A stretch of DNA of 64,000 nt from Tomocerus qinae. Lineage: Eukaryota; Arthropoda; Collembola; Entomobryomorpha; Tomoceridae. The notes under the pieces were generated by a model. It saw only the letters and a program-made list of their open reading frames with translations. It searched no databases and was not told the origin of the DNA. Positions 24,607 through 35,443 of the stretch are shown piece after piece (position 1 is the stretch's first letter; each line of letters begins with the position of its first letter). Position numbers and translations under genes: made by a program. The stretch covers positions 19,654,001 through 19,718,000 of the forward strand of contig CM034546.1 in NCBI GenBank assembly GCA_020055645.1. The letters are read 5' to 3'.

Positions 24607-25712
24607 TATATGTGCATACTATATGAAATTTCATCATTGTGTTGCAAAACTGATAAAATTTAAAGTCGTGTTAGTATTAAAAATTGTCAATAATAATACT
24701 AACCAAGTTAAGTATCAGATATCTTAAGATTATCAAGAAAATATACCTCCCTATACCAATACAGTTTTAATTTTGTGCAGAAACGTAAAATAAATCATTA
24801 AATTAATCAATTCAACAGTTAAGCTTAATTTTCGCTTGTACTTCATCCGGAGGAATTATATTCCTACTTAAAAATGACATATAGAGGTATAAAGTATTGC
24901 ATATATGTAAAGCGTGTGCAATTTGTATGTGATGCATTTATGTTGGAAGTTTATTATCTATATCATTAAAAAGATTAAGTTTGAAGCCTTTTACATAGCT
25001 TTAGTGCTTATATATAGCATGTTGTTTAGTGTCGGATTTAAAAAATTGATAAACATAGTTTCAATTACTCAGAAAATAAGGAAATTAAACGAATGCATGG
25101 CTTATGCACAAATGTTTATTTAACAACTTGATAAACTCATGTTGTAAAATATGTAGGTCCGTTTCAGTAGGTTAGCAGGAAAAAATTGATAACCGAATTA
25201 AATCATAAGTGCTCACTAAGCTTACTTGCTCTGCATACAAGCAATACAAAAATGATAAGATATGCATATTATATTGGTATATACAAATTACAATATATAG
25301 ATTACGCCTTACAAAATTGCATCAATTTGGTAGGTAGAAGGTGAGCGTGGTAGACGATGAAAATCCATGGGGATTAAGATGCATTTGTAAAACATTTATT
25401 GCATAGACTTTTATTTCATAGCTTAATAGCTTTTCAATTTTTTATGAATTCACTTATAACACTCAAATGTCACAAGATTTCTAGATTAACTCTTCATGTA
25501 AATACTAGTCAAGTATTTTGTTATTATTAATTTTTCCAACAATATCGAATCTTAAGGTCTTAACAAATTAGTGCGTCTGCAGTCCACAACTCAATAATGG
25601 AATCGTTTCACTTAGTTATTGTCATATGTATTCATATTATATAGAATAAACACCCATTTCAATATTATTTTAAGATTCTACAAAAATATTTCTGACATTT
25701 TTCAACTTTTTA
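24607..25712. repeat. 3' flank duplicated in inverse at 19060-20090
   Basis: Matches 19060-20090 in inverse orientation over about 1 kb. No coding is supported; open frames here are short. Confidence 0.75.
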
Positions 25713-26317
25713 CCAATGTAATGTAGTTATTACAAGCTACATCCTTCATCATCTTTAGTTAAGGAATGGCTTTACATATGGAATAAATTTTTTAACAAAC
25801 TAATACAATTACTATTTACTAAGAAATTTGAAAAATAGGACATTCACTCTCCTAAACGACAAACGCTACAATAGTAACGCTTGATAAGCAAGTTGTTTAA
25901 AACAATACATTGTAGCTTGCCAATCTTCTAAACAACATCTCAATGCTTACATAACAATTTGACTGATGCTTAATAAGTAACTCGAGAATAAATTTAAAAA
26001 ATTTTTTGGTCGTGTCTTAACTACTATGAGTTGTAATTTCTGAGAGTCTGGGAATTTCTGTGAATCTTTCAATTGGCCAAAGTTCAAATAAAATGAAGTG
26101 TATTACGTGGTAAAGTTCAAGTTTAAAAAAATTTAAAAATTATTTCAAAGTAATCCCTATTGTCATCATTTATGAGTTCGATTTCTGATCCATTACATTA
26201 GTATTTCCGTTATTAGATAGGGTTGTAATTTTTATTAATTTTCATGTCAGATAATTTGTGATGGATGACATTCGAAGCTTTTAATGAATGTTTAAAATCA
26301 ATGTCAATGAAACAACG

Positions 26318-26325
26318 TATAAATA
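26318..26325 (+). promoter_or_regulatory. TATA box of the four-CBM14 gene
   Basis: TATAAATA about 60 bp before the first ATG (26384), fitting a start of transcription near 26350. The rest of 25713-26383 shows nothing else. Confidence 0.5.
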
Positions 26326-26383
26326 ATCCTCAATAAATAGTTTGCGTTGTTTTAGATAGAAAACAGATCTAGAGCATTTGATC

Positions 26384-27896
26384 ATGCACCATTTCATCAT
26401 GAAGTCGTTTTATTTAATTTACTCCGTCTTCTTTTTGAGTGCATCCTTTGTAATAGGAGACACTAACATTTTTAAATGTCCCATTTCTAAAAAAGATGAA
26501 TACTATAGTAATACGGACGATTGCAGCTCTTACTTCAAATGCGAATCTCAGGCTCTTTACGGGGCACTGCTGAACTGTCCTTCGGGATTGTGGTTTAATC
26601 CTTATTCACAACTCTGTGAATTAGCCGACACGAACAAAGATTGTTCTACTCTATACGGCTACCCTAAATCAAAGGCCAAACATGTCACAAGGAACCCTGT
26701 AAGTTCACTGAGTTAATTTTATACACTATTATAATCACTAATTAAAGTAATTAGAAACAGGTAGATAATTAAAATACTTTCGCAGTTGCGAATTTCAGCT
26801 TCCACGTAGTATAAATGAGACAAATCTAATTGCTTTGGGGTCATATATTATTGTACATAATTATACATGCATAAAATTAAAATTAATTACAAAATTAATT
26901 AAAATGGCTTAATCTTAACATAACCGTTCCTACATGTTTATTAAATATTTTGGTTTTTCAGGCATTAAGGGGACATTCAATAATAGGTCCTGATCCAACT
27001 TTTGATTGTCCAGACTTTGGTGTATTTCCACATCCTATTCTCTGTAACTACTACTACGAATGTTGGGGTTCCGTAGCACAGCTTGGCATATGCACTGAAA
27101 ATCAACTTTTTGACTTGACTTATAATGGCTGCAACTATCCGCATTTGGTTGACTGTGGGGACCGATTCCATCCTTCAGGAACACCTCCAGGGACACAACC
27201 GCCTACTTCTCCACAAACGACTTCTGGCCCTCCTGGTGGAAGCTTTACTTGCCCAACTCGGTTTGGAGCATTTCCCCATGAAGGAGCTTGCGAGTACTAC
27301 TGGCAATGTTATGACTGGGAGGAAACTTTGGAACTCTGTCAGAATGACCAACTCTTTGACATTCGCTATTCTGGATGCAATTTTGATTATTTAACTGCCT
27401 GTCAAGACCGCCCTCGGCCACCAGGAGCTAATGCTACCATCACTCCACCTAATTGGACAACTACACCGCTAACAACCACAAGACCAACTACTACAACCAC
27501 TACTACCAGACCGACAACAACCACAACCGGTAAGCTTGGCCGTATAATAGTCCATTAATTAAAACTTTGTCAAAGCTTTTATCTCCCTTAATTTTCAGTT
27601 TTTAGAAAAATTTTTTTAAACAAAACATTTCAATTTAAATATTTGTATCATAAGGCATACTGTAACGCATCGTTTTTCAATTTACAGTACGGTCAACTAC
27701 AACGACTAGACAACCTCCGGGTTTTGTGTGCCCATCGCCTGATGGCTCATTTGCAGATCCGCTAAGTTGCTTCAGTTATTACGTCTGTGTTGCTGGAAAC
27801 GTCATAGGTCATCAAACATGCCCAGAGGGACTAGCCTGGAACGATGTGATAAAAGCTTGTGATTTCCCTTGGAATGTTGTCTGTTCCATTATGTAA
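26384..27896 (+). CDS. Secreted protein with four CBM14 (peritrophin-A) domains
   Basis: Exons 26384..26698, 26962..27529, 27688..27896 (1092 nt, 363 aa). A signal peptide is read from the nearby Met at 26399 (MKSFYLIYSVFFLSASFVIG); 26384 is the first ATG. Exon 1 has one CBM14 domain, exon 2 has two (FDCPDFGVFPHP; FTCPTRFGAFPHEG) separated by a Pro/Thr linker and followed by a mucin-like Thr run. Exon 3 has a fourth (FVCPSPDGSFADPLSC) very like the last exon of the neighbouring lectin gene. Each domain has the six-cysteine pattern. Likely binds chitin in the peritrophic matrix or cuticle. The phase-1 intron before exon 3 matches those in the lectin gene, consistent with exon shuffling. Confidence 0.85.
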
Positions 27897-28302
27897 GTTA
27901 TAAGTTTTAAATAACGTCATGTACTAATAGAAATCTTTATCAAAAATAGAGAAATGAAAATAAAATAATTGCTAACGATATACGAAAAAAATGGAAACCG
28001 TGTATTTAATGATGACAATTAATTCCGAAAGTTGGATTAAAAGTTGTGGAAAAATGTCTTTTGATCCATATTTTATGCTAAATAATTGCACTTTTCCTAG
28101 AATTAGTAATATTTCATACAATGGTTAAAATCTAATTTCAAAGTAAATGATAATAATAATATATAAACAGTTAATTCCAATGAAATGAACCATATTAAAG
28201 TTAATAAGGAAATTATAACGCTTTTTTCAGTTCGTTGAATCGAGTTACATTCTTTATTATAAATGCTGACACACTTATTTGTTTGTTATCACTTTAATGA
28301 CA
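27897..28302. other. Intergenic between convergent genes
   Basis: AT-rich, no gene. On the minus strand AATAAA (28258..28253) lies about 45 bp past the stop of the next gene and probably serves as its polyadenylation signal. Confidence 0.5.
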
Positions 28303-29451
28303 TTACAATACTTGTCTAAATTTGTCGGCAGCTTGGAAATATTTTTCAATGTAGATGTAATATCGAACTTTGTTTTGCAACTTCTGTATAGTCTGGGCAA
28401 TGTTGTCACTTGTGGTATTATTATTTTGGGTGAATTTATATATTTCGTAAATTGAAATGACACAACCAACGCTAGTGGCTAGTCCTTCAAGTGCCCCCAA
28501 TGAAATTACTTCAGCCACCGTTGTCTTGGCTGAATCGAAAGTATTCTCGATGCCTGAAATTGAATCCAGTTCGTAGCCACTCATGAAGCCAATGGCGCTG
28601 TCAACTCCACCCGTGGCCGTGGCCGATTGTTTAAAACGCCCCATTGCAACAATTGCAATTGGATCTTCATCCGTCGCAGCTTTGCCTTTAGTGTCCGTTT
28701 CCATGTTATTCGCCATTAAATTGTTATTTAAGTCAGTAGGGGCTGAAAATCCAATTACAAAATCAGTTATAAATCACAGCTGAGAAATTATAATGATCTT
28801 TAATTCTTGTTCAGTTTTTACCGTACACTTTGACTTTTGATCATTAATGAAGAACGACTGAAAAAATTTAAATATTTCAACCATTTTAAACAAGTTTTTT
28901 TCGATTGTAGCTTCTAGTTTAGTTGCGTTGTCAATAAACTCCTTAACGATTGCTTCCTGATAATATGATTCCGATCTGGACTCATACATGGTAGCACCCT
29001 TTTTCAATACAAAACCTCCGACTCCAGCTGCAGTTGCCGCCATCGCTAAAGGGGCTGCAAGACCTCCAGTCGCAGCCGTCAGGGCCCATAGCCCTAGGGT
29101 AGTTACTGATCCCAATGCAGAAACAGCCACGCCAGTGGCTTCCACCGTTTTGCATGTTTTACTTGTTGATTCTATTTCTGCTTGATGTTTGACAAAATTT
29201 TCCATTAGGGTGTTAGAAGCATCTTTTAATTTGGTCGCAGATTCTCGAATCGCCTTTTTGCATTCTACATGGTTAAACTAGATGATTTATTGTTTGGAAG
29301 CCTTGAATTATAAATGTAATGTTGTAACATTATTGGAATAAATAAAATATTTAAAAATACTACCTTTCAGACATTTTATTTTACAAATAATGCTTTCCGC
29401 TGCCAGCCTAAACTTTGAATTATTTTGGTATGCTGATCGTGGCCTCGTCAT
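28303..29451 (-). CDS. Apolipoprotein-L-like protein
   Basis: Exons on the minus strand: 29451..29364, 29264..28827, 28742..28303 (966 nt, 321 aa); both introns phase 1. The second donor is read as GTACGG at 28826-28825 because that phase keeps the frame; a GTAAAA five bases later would not. Residues around 80-130 form a long glycine/alanine hydrophobic hairpin (VSALGSVTTLGLWALTAATG then APLAMAATAAGVGGFVLKKG), flanked by charged helices. This is the pattern of apolipoprotein L proteins, which insert into membranes. A second weak hydrophobic stretch (VISLGALEGLATSVGCVISI) lies near the C-terminus. No signal peptide at the chosen Met; a further 5' exon cannot be excluded. The family call rests on pattern alone. 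Confidence 0.55.
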
Positions 29452-30249
29452 TTTGTCTGCTAGTAAAAATATAATTTAGCTGCCTGAGTAGAGTTATTAA
29501 TTATTTAACAAAATTAGATTGCAACTACCAAAAGTATCTATAGACTATAGATCACTTAAATGAATCTCCATTCTCGGGATATACTAAAAAAATGTCCATG
29601 TTTTTATAATTTATTAGCATTTTTAATAGCAAACGTTTTCTATCTTCAAAAAATTAAATACCTTCGCCTTGTCATCTTAATAATTGCAAATAAAAATGCT
29701 CATTAACTTGTTCAAATTAACTTGTTCAATTGGTTTGCAATCCGTCACTTAAAACTTATCAGTAATTTTAAATAAATATTATTTAAGCCATTTTTCTACC
29801 TATCGTTGCACACTCACACAAGTCTAGTTTTCATATAGAAAAAGTAAGTAAATAATGATTTACCTGGAGTATGGAGTCAACTGACTCAGTTTTAACGAGT
29901 AATCACATTCATAACCGTTATTCTGTATTTTTCCGGTATAGTGTTAAGCCTTTTTACTTGGATAATCTGGTAATCAGGGATTATGATTATCATTTATCAG
30001 AAGGGAAAACCAGTTTAATGGAAACAACTTTAACAAACTTCGGTGCAGATTATGATTGCAATGATACATTATATATTAATTCAATTAAATTTATTTTTCT
30101 GTCTACATGTTATCCAAGTTTACGAAGTGTAGTGCTTACACTTTTGTCTATCTATATAATACAATTCGTATAGATGCAATGCACAAATCCTCGACATAAG
30201 TTTAAAATCATAAGCTGCATGACACTTAATTTGTCAACAAAATTAAAAA
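29452..30249. other. Intergenic, nothing recognised
   Basis: AT-rich. An open frame at 29871-30173 has no domain and poor composition and is not called. Confidence 0.45.
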
Positions 30250-31195
30250 TTATATTAGATTCAATATTATTCTAGCTCCCATTTCTCCAATCATTATTGA
30301 AGGTAAATTTGTGTTAGGAGCAAACGGCATGACGCAAGAATCAATCACTCGTAGTCCGGTTGTTCCAAAAACCCTGAACCACAGAATTTTTCAGTTATTG
30401 CATTAAACTCTTGTGTTCTACGGTAAAATTTATAAAATAATGTACCTTAACTTAGAATGAACAACGGCATTGGGAACATTCGGCCCCATTCGGCAGGTTG
30501 ATGTTGGGTGCAGAGCAGTGAGGACTGTTTCTCCAACATAGAATCTCCAATAGTCTTTCGAAGGAAATGGAAACTCCTCGCAACTTCGGAATTCTGGTTT
30601 CATTTTCCTTCCATCGGATTCCCAATGCTTCATAGGTCGGTGAATTCAAGAAAAAGTCCACCATTTCCTCAATTCCTACAGGAGGCCCTTCCACGAGGAA
30701 ATGCACAAAGATATTAACACAAAGAAATAAGTTAATCCATGTACTGGAATCATTTTGATTTGAATTTGTCATGTGGGCCACTCAGTGCAGGACATCCTCA
30801 TGTCTAATAATAATAGTAACATTGAGATATAATACATGAAATCAGTAAACATTTGAAACTTATTGCAATTCGAATACTTGGAAATTTACTTTAGTTTCAT
30901 TTCTCAAACGAGTCATAAGTTAAACTAAAATGAGCTTACGCCTCCAATAGTTTTGCAAGAGTTTTTTTGAGGGACTTTTTTGTAATTTAAAAACATGTCA
31001 GTCCCAAAGACGTTAATCAGGGCCCAAGGGATATCATTTATGGGATTTGGTTCACCACCCGCGGCTAACAAAAGAACTGAGTCGTTCCACGATTCTGTGA
31101 GACGATTTGACAGAACGCCCCCGCCGATCCTGCGCCAATTTTGATGTAATCATAACTTTCTACTGGGCCTTCTCCTTCACTATTTGTGATACTCA
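30250..31195 (-). pseudogene. GMC oxidoreductase (glucose-dehydrogenase-like) relic
   Basis: On the minus strand two ends of a GMC flavoprotein survive. The N-terminal part (about 31195-30950) reads YDYIKIGAGSAGA, the FAD dinucleotide-binding motif. It then shifts frame at a run of five Gs (GCGGGGGCG) before continuing as VLSNRLTESWNDSVLLLAAG and PNPINDIPW. The C-terminal part (about 30720-30446) has EALGI, a second frame change near 30620, then HPTSTCRMGP with the catalytic-region His. It is spliced at 30446/30373 to GTTGLRVIDSCVMPF and a stop at 30250. Several hundred residues of the middle are missing. Two frame breaks plus a large deletion make this a decayed gene. Confidence 0.75.
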
Positions 31196-31867
31196 CAACT
31201 CCGGTCACCGTCTTCCAAGATTTTATCGTACAGCGCGGTCTGTAATTGACCGCTATATTGCCAATTAAGGCTTGACCTCAAAATGGTCCATTGTCAATTA
31301 ATAATGGCAGTATGTATAACGGTGGTTCAGAGTACCGTAAACCCTCAGTCAAGTGATCATGGCAGGTGACAGGAGTAAGTTGCCGGTGCCAATTTAAAAA
31401 CAAAGTTGTTTGAAGTAAGACAGTGGTTGGACGAATAGCTATCACAGACACTCTTTTACTTCAAACCAAAAAGTTATTCGATCTTAGTTAGGCGAAGTTT
31501 TGGAACAATTTTTGACTCTCTCTCTCTCTATCAATGTTAATCTCTACCTCCGGCCCACTAAATTAGAAACCGTGAAAGCTCAATTGGAATTAATATAAAA
31601 AATCTATATATCTGAATTACATTCTAATTATCGCACAATACTGCCCCGCCCGGATTATTTATAACAGGGTCTGGGCCCTGTGATCGCCTAGTTTATATAA
31701 AAAGGCGATATTAATTAGAGCTTCACACATTATGCAACGTTAGAATATATAGTTTTCAATTTCATTGGTTCATACTAATATTTCTTTTGAAAATAGTTTT
31801 ATTATTGCATCGGCATTTTTATTATATTAATAGTAAATGTATTCAAAATAAATAGACATAAATTATT
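31196..31867. other. Intergenic, nothing recognised
   Basis: A short (TCTC)n run lies near 31520. AATAAA on the minus strand near 31803 may serve the LPMO gene. Confidence 0.45.
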
Positions 31868-32773
31868 TTATCGAATAGAAATATCAGAACAGCTACGGAA
31901 GATTTCCTGGGGTCCACAGCCGGGACCTTCGGTTCCATCATCACAATTTCCCCACCAATTTCCTAATAAAATTCAAATGTTTTAGATCATAAGAAATTCG
32001 TGTAATAAGTACTAGGAATAAAGTCGTTGCGAACCAGTTCTATAGTGCCATTGCAAAACGCATCTGTTGCAAGTGACCCCAGCTGGAAGACGGACACTTG
32101 AGGAGTACATGCCATTTCCATTGTTGATTGGGAAAGTTGTTCCTCTACCATCACTTCGTTGTAATATATGCACAAAACATTCATTTGTCTCGATAGCATT
32201 TGCACTGCTTAGAGGACAAAGGCGGAATTCGAAATGTCCAAGATGCTCTGCAACAATCTCAACTTCGATATTCACTACCTATCAGAGTACACCAATGAAA
32301 TATACAAATTAAAAGAAATAAACGACGGTTTAATATTAATTGCTCTTCTTAATTAATTTGTATTTACAGCAATTAAAAATTTCTTACTTGTCCTGCAGTA
32401 TAATTAGCAACAACAATTCCTCGACCATACATTCCAGTGTTTTCGTTTGCTCGAGGAGCTCTGTCTGACCAGTTATCGCCACAAGGTCCACATCTTCCGC
32501 CATTTACAAAGTGTTGAGTCTATGCAGATCTTAAATTATTAAAAAAACCTAAACTACAATTAAATACATTTAAATGAGGCTTACATGATAACCACCACAA
32601 AAGAGTTCGTCATCTTTCCAATTGGACGGAGGATTTAAATGTGCAAATCGAGGGTCTCGCCATACGGAAGACCTATTAATGGGATTCATCGTTCGCCCAT
32701 GGCCTTCCACGTAGATAAGGAATATACTGGCAACGAGTAATAGAGTAACAGTAGTCATTTTAAAAGTCATCAT
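31868..32773 (-). CDS. AA15-like lytic polysaccharide monooxygenase
   Basis: Copper enzyme expected to cleave chitin or cellulose oxidatively outside the cell. Exons on the minus strand: 32773..32585, 32519..32388, 32278..32035, 31962..31868 (660 nt, 219 aa); phases 0,0,1. The signal peptide (TLLLVASIFLIYVEG) is followed directly by HGRTMNP, so the mature protein would begin with the copper-brace His. A second His is in AEHLGHFEFRLCP, and CGPQEIFRSCSDISI provides the C-terminal aromatic/cysteine motif. CGGYH, GRCGPCGDNW and TCNRCVLQWHY give the family's cysteine pattern. Length is typical of a single-domain enzyme with no added binding module. The final donor is GTTCGC, weak but the only phase-consistent choice. 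Three ATGs (32773, 32770, 32758) precede the signal peptide. Confidence 0.85.
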
Positions 32774-32796
32774 GCCAAATAAATGAATACATGCAG

Positions 32797-32804
32797 TTTA
32801 TATA
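32797..32804 (-). promoter_or_regulatory. TATA box of the LPMO gene
   Basis: TATATAAA on the minus strand. Transcription would start about 30 bp on, near 32774, so the third ATG at 32758 (MTTVTLLLVASIFLIYVEG) may be the true start. Confidence 0.5.
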
Positions 32805-33742
32805 GTTGCGGTCATAAACTGGGCTATCATGAGATAACTACGATTAGTAATGTCTGCGATTAAAGTTGGTTTTAACACTGCACTTCAACTAGTTCATTGG
32901 GTATAGCACTTGTTATTCACAGTGAGTAAGCGTGGCTTGGTCATAAACTTGTACCAATATCAACAAAGAAAAAAGACTGTAAATGTTTTGACTCAGAAAC
33001 GGTAAATACTTATCGTAGAAGTAAATGTCAATGACGAGTATATGATAAATATGGACATGGCGATAGGGAAATCAAATCCGTATGGATTACAGCTTGCTAA
33101 ATGCTTAGCAAGTGCAGACACTTATCAATTTGCTCTAATTTTATTTACGACCATGTTTAGCTGACCTACAATAAAACAATCAACAATTTCACGCTTCCAA
33201 TACCACTTAGAATAATCCTCATTTTTAAGTAACTAAAATAAATTATCTTAATAATCCATAAGTTTTAAATGATGGGAAAAAGCAATCAATCAATGTGAAA
33301 AATAAATACTCCAAAATTGAGATTCAAATCGGCTTAAACCTTCTTCGCGTGTAAATGGAGTGTTTTTACTAATTTTTTTCGTTACTTGACAGAAAAAGTG
33401 AATTACAAATTAATGCTTTTTAACTTTAGATTGTTAAGTCATGCACGAATAAAAAAGAAAATTGCGAAATCATTTACGCAGAAATGGGGATTATCAGAAT
33501 CCCTATATCAATGATGTAGTATGTTATAATTACACTGGATAACTTCGCGGAGCTCTGTTTGCCAAATCAGTAAAAGTAGGCTTGCTACAAAAATACACAC
33601 AAACAAACGTAGGTAAGTATAAATATATTATAGCCTGAAAGCTGAATACATTACACAGACAGTAATTAATTCATGGAAAATTCTTCTCACTACGAGAGCT
33701 AACGAGTAGAGCCAAGTGTGACCTTAATTTTAGCAGTTAGAT
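32805..33742 (+). promoter_or_regulatory. Intergenic with a TATA box for the next lectin
   Basis: TATAAATATA at 33618-33627, about 120 bp before ATG 33743. Nothing else recognised in this stretch. Confidence 0.4.
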
Positions 33743-34520
33743 ATGACCAAAGTACATTTTATTCTTGTTGCTGTTTTATTAGCTATAGAATTAGCGGCTT
33801 CACATGAACCCGTGAAAAGAAAAGGTATTTTTTGGATGTTTTGAACGAAAATTAATTTAATTTCAACGGTTTTGCAGAATTTATGTTTATTAAATGTATT
33901 TATTATTACATTTATTATCGTAAAAACAAGTGTTAATATTTAATTTTTTGGTTTTCTTGCTAGGGTTTACTTATATTGGGTCGGCAACCAAGCAAACAAA
34001 GAATGCCTCTACCAAGGCTATCTACTACTACCTCAGCAACGACCGAGTAAGCCGAAAATTTTTTTGTCCCTTTAATTAACAAAATAACTGATCTAAGTGT
34101 AAATGAAATGAGATCGATTTTATAGGCAAATTGGACCACTGCATTTACCTCATGTAACATGCAGCGAGGTCTTTTGGCCACACCCCTTAATCCGGTGCTG
34201 GATGCCGACCTACGAGCATTCATGATCCCGAATTCATCAGGTATTCTCAATATGCATTAATAAATAATAATGATTATTTCGGTTCATGTTTATCGAAGTA
34301 TTTATTTGCAGATTTAATTTGGCTTGGTGCGCGAGTCATTTCAAGAACTTGGATTTGGGAAACGGTAAATTTTGCTATTCAATGGAGTAACTTTTTGTCC
34401 CCAATATGCAGTACTGCCCAGCCAGATAGTTGTTTACTGGCTTTGCGACAAAATGGGACCTGGGGCTGGTGTTACAATCATTGTAATTATTCGAACCGAT
34501 ACGTCTGCCAATTCGAATGA
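33743..34520 (+). CDS. Secreted C-type lectin
   Basis: Exons 33743..33824, 33964..34046, 34126..34240, 34312..34520 (489 nt, 162 aa); intron phases 1,0,1, the same plan and nearly the same exon lengths as the palindrome lectins. Signal peptide MTKVHFILVAVLLAIELAAS. The C-type lectin-like domain has GFTYIGS, YYYLSNDR, WTTAFTSC, WIWETVNFAIQW, CLLALRQNG, WGWCYNHC and RYVCQFE, then stop. Canonical EPN/WND motifs are missing. It is a more diverged member of the same local family, separated by the LPMO and other genes. Ligand unknown. Confidence 0.82.
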
Positions 34521-34684
34521 TTAAGTATTGTTAAAAATGCAGTTTTTTCAATTCATCTTCGGCTTGACTTGATTAATAATATAATTGTATATTACCGGAA
34601 TTAAAATTCAATCGCCGTTTTTGTTTGTCTATTTCATATTGGAACTTATTAAAACGACAGTTTTCATTTACACTTAAATGCTTG

Positions 34685-34816
34685 CAAGCACGTATCTAGG
34701 AATTTGACCTAGGGGGCATACTAAAATATATTTTTAACCGTTTTGACAAAAAAATCGTCTTTTTTGGAAGCTTAGGGGGCCCGGCCCCCCTTGACCCCTC
34801 TCTGGATACGCGCTTG
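34685..34816. mobile_element. MITE, 132 bp, with 8-bp target duplication
   Basis: Begins CAAGCACGTATCTAGG and ends CTGGATACGCGCTTG; flanked by AATGCTTG at 34677-34684 and 34817-34824. Same family as the element at 55417-55589. No coding capacity. Confidence 0.85.
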
Positions 34817-34824
34817 AATGCTTG

Positions 34825-35443
34825 GATAATTGTATAATGTAAGACTTGTATCATTCTAAAAGTTCAAGGAATGTTTCTGACTTCTGATATTTGTCAATGT
34901 CAGCATACATTATCATAATGGGATGGAATGATTGTCCTGTTCCTGCAAGAGCATAAAATTACCTATAATAATTATACAGTGTTAATCATACGTGACTATT
35001 CAATTGCAATTTAAATGAATGCAATGAAGTTCCATAATACTACAAATATACCTAGTATATAAGTAATATAAACATGGATGCATTATAAATGTTACTAATT
35101 ATTTATTATACTATTCAATTCAGTTATATTCATGAAAGGGTTTATTGTAGTTCGTGAGGTTTCGATGATAACGGCAAAAGTAATAAGTTTTTAAACTAAT
35201 AATGCTTCGAATACATTTAATCTTATGATGTACAAATATGTTATGTTCGATAAAATTTTTGAAGTTCAATGTGAAATCTGAATCGACAATTGAAATCGAT
35301 TAGCATTTAATTATTGCTTGTCACGAGTAGTGAGTGAGTTAGTAGTTGCCCCATCTTGTCAGAAATTTAATGTCTGAAAATAAGATTTAGTATGGTCTTC
35401 GACGTGGACGCATAAACGGCTGTTACATTGGTGTTAATCAAAA
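34825..35443. other. Intergenic, nothing recognised
   Basis: AT-rich sequence upstream of the flavoprotein gene. No convincing TATA box. Confidence 0.45.
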
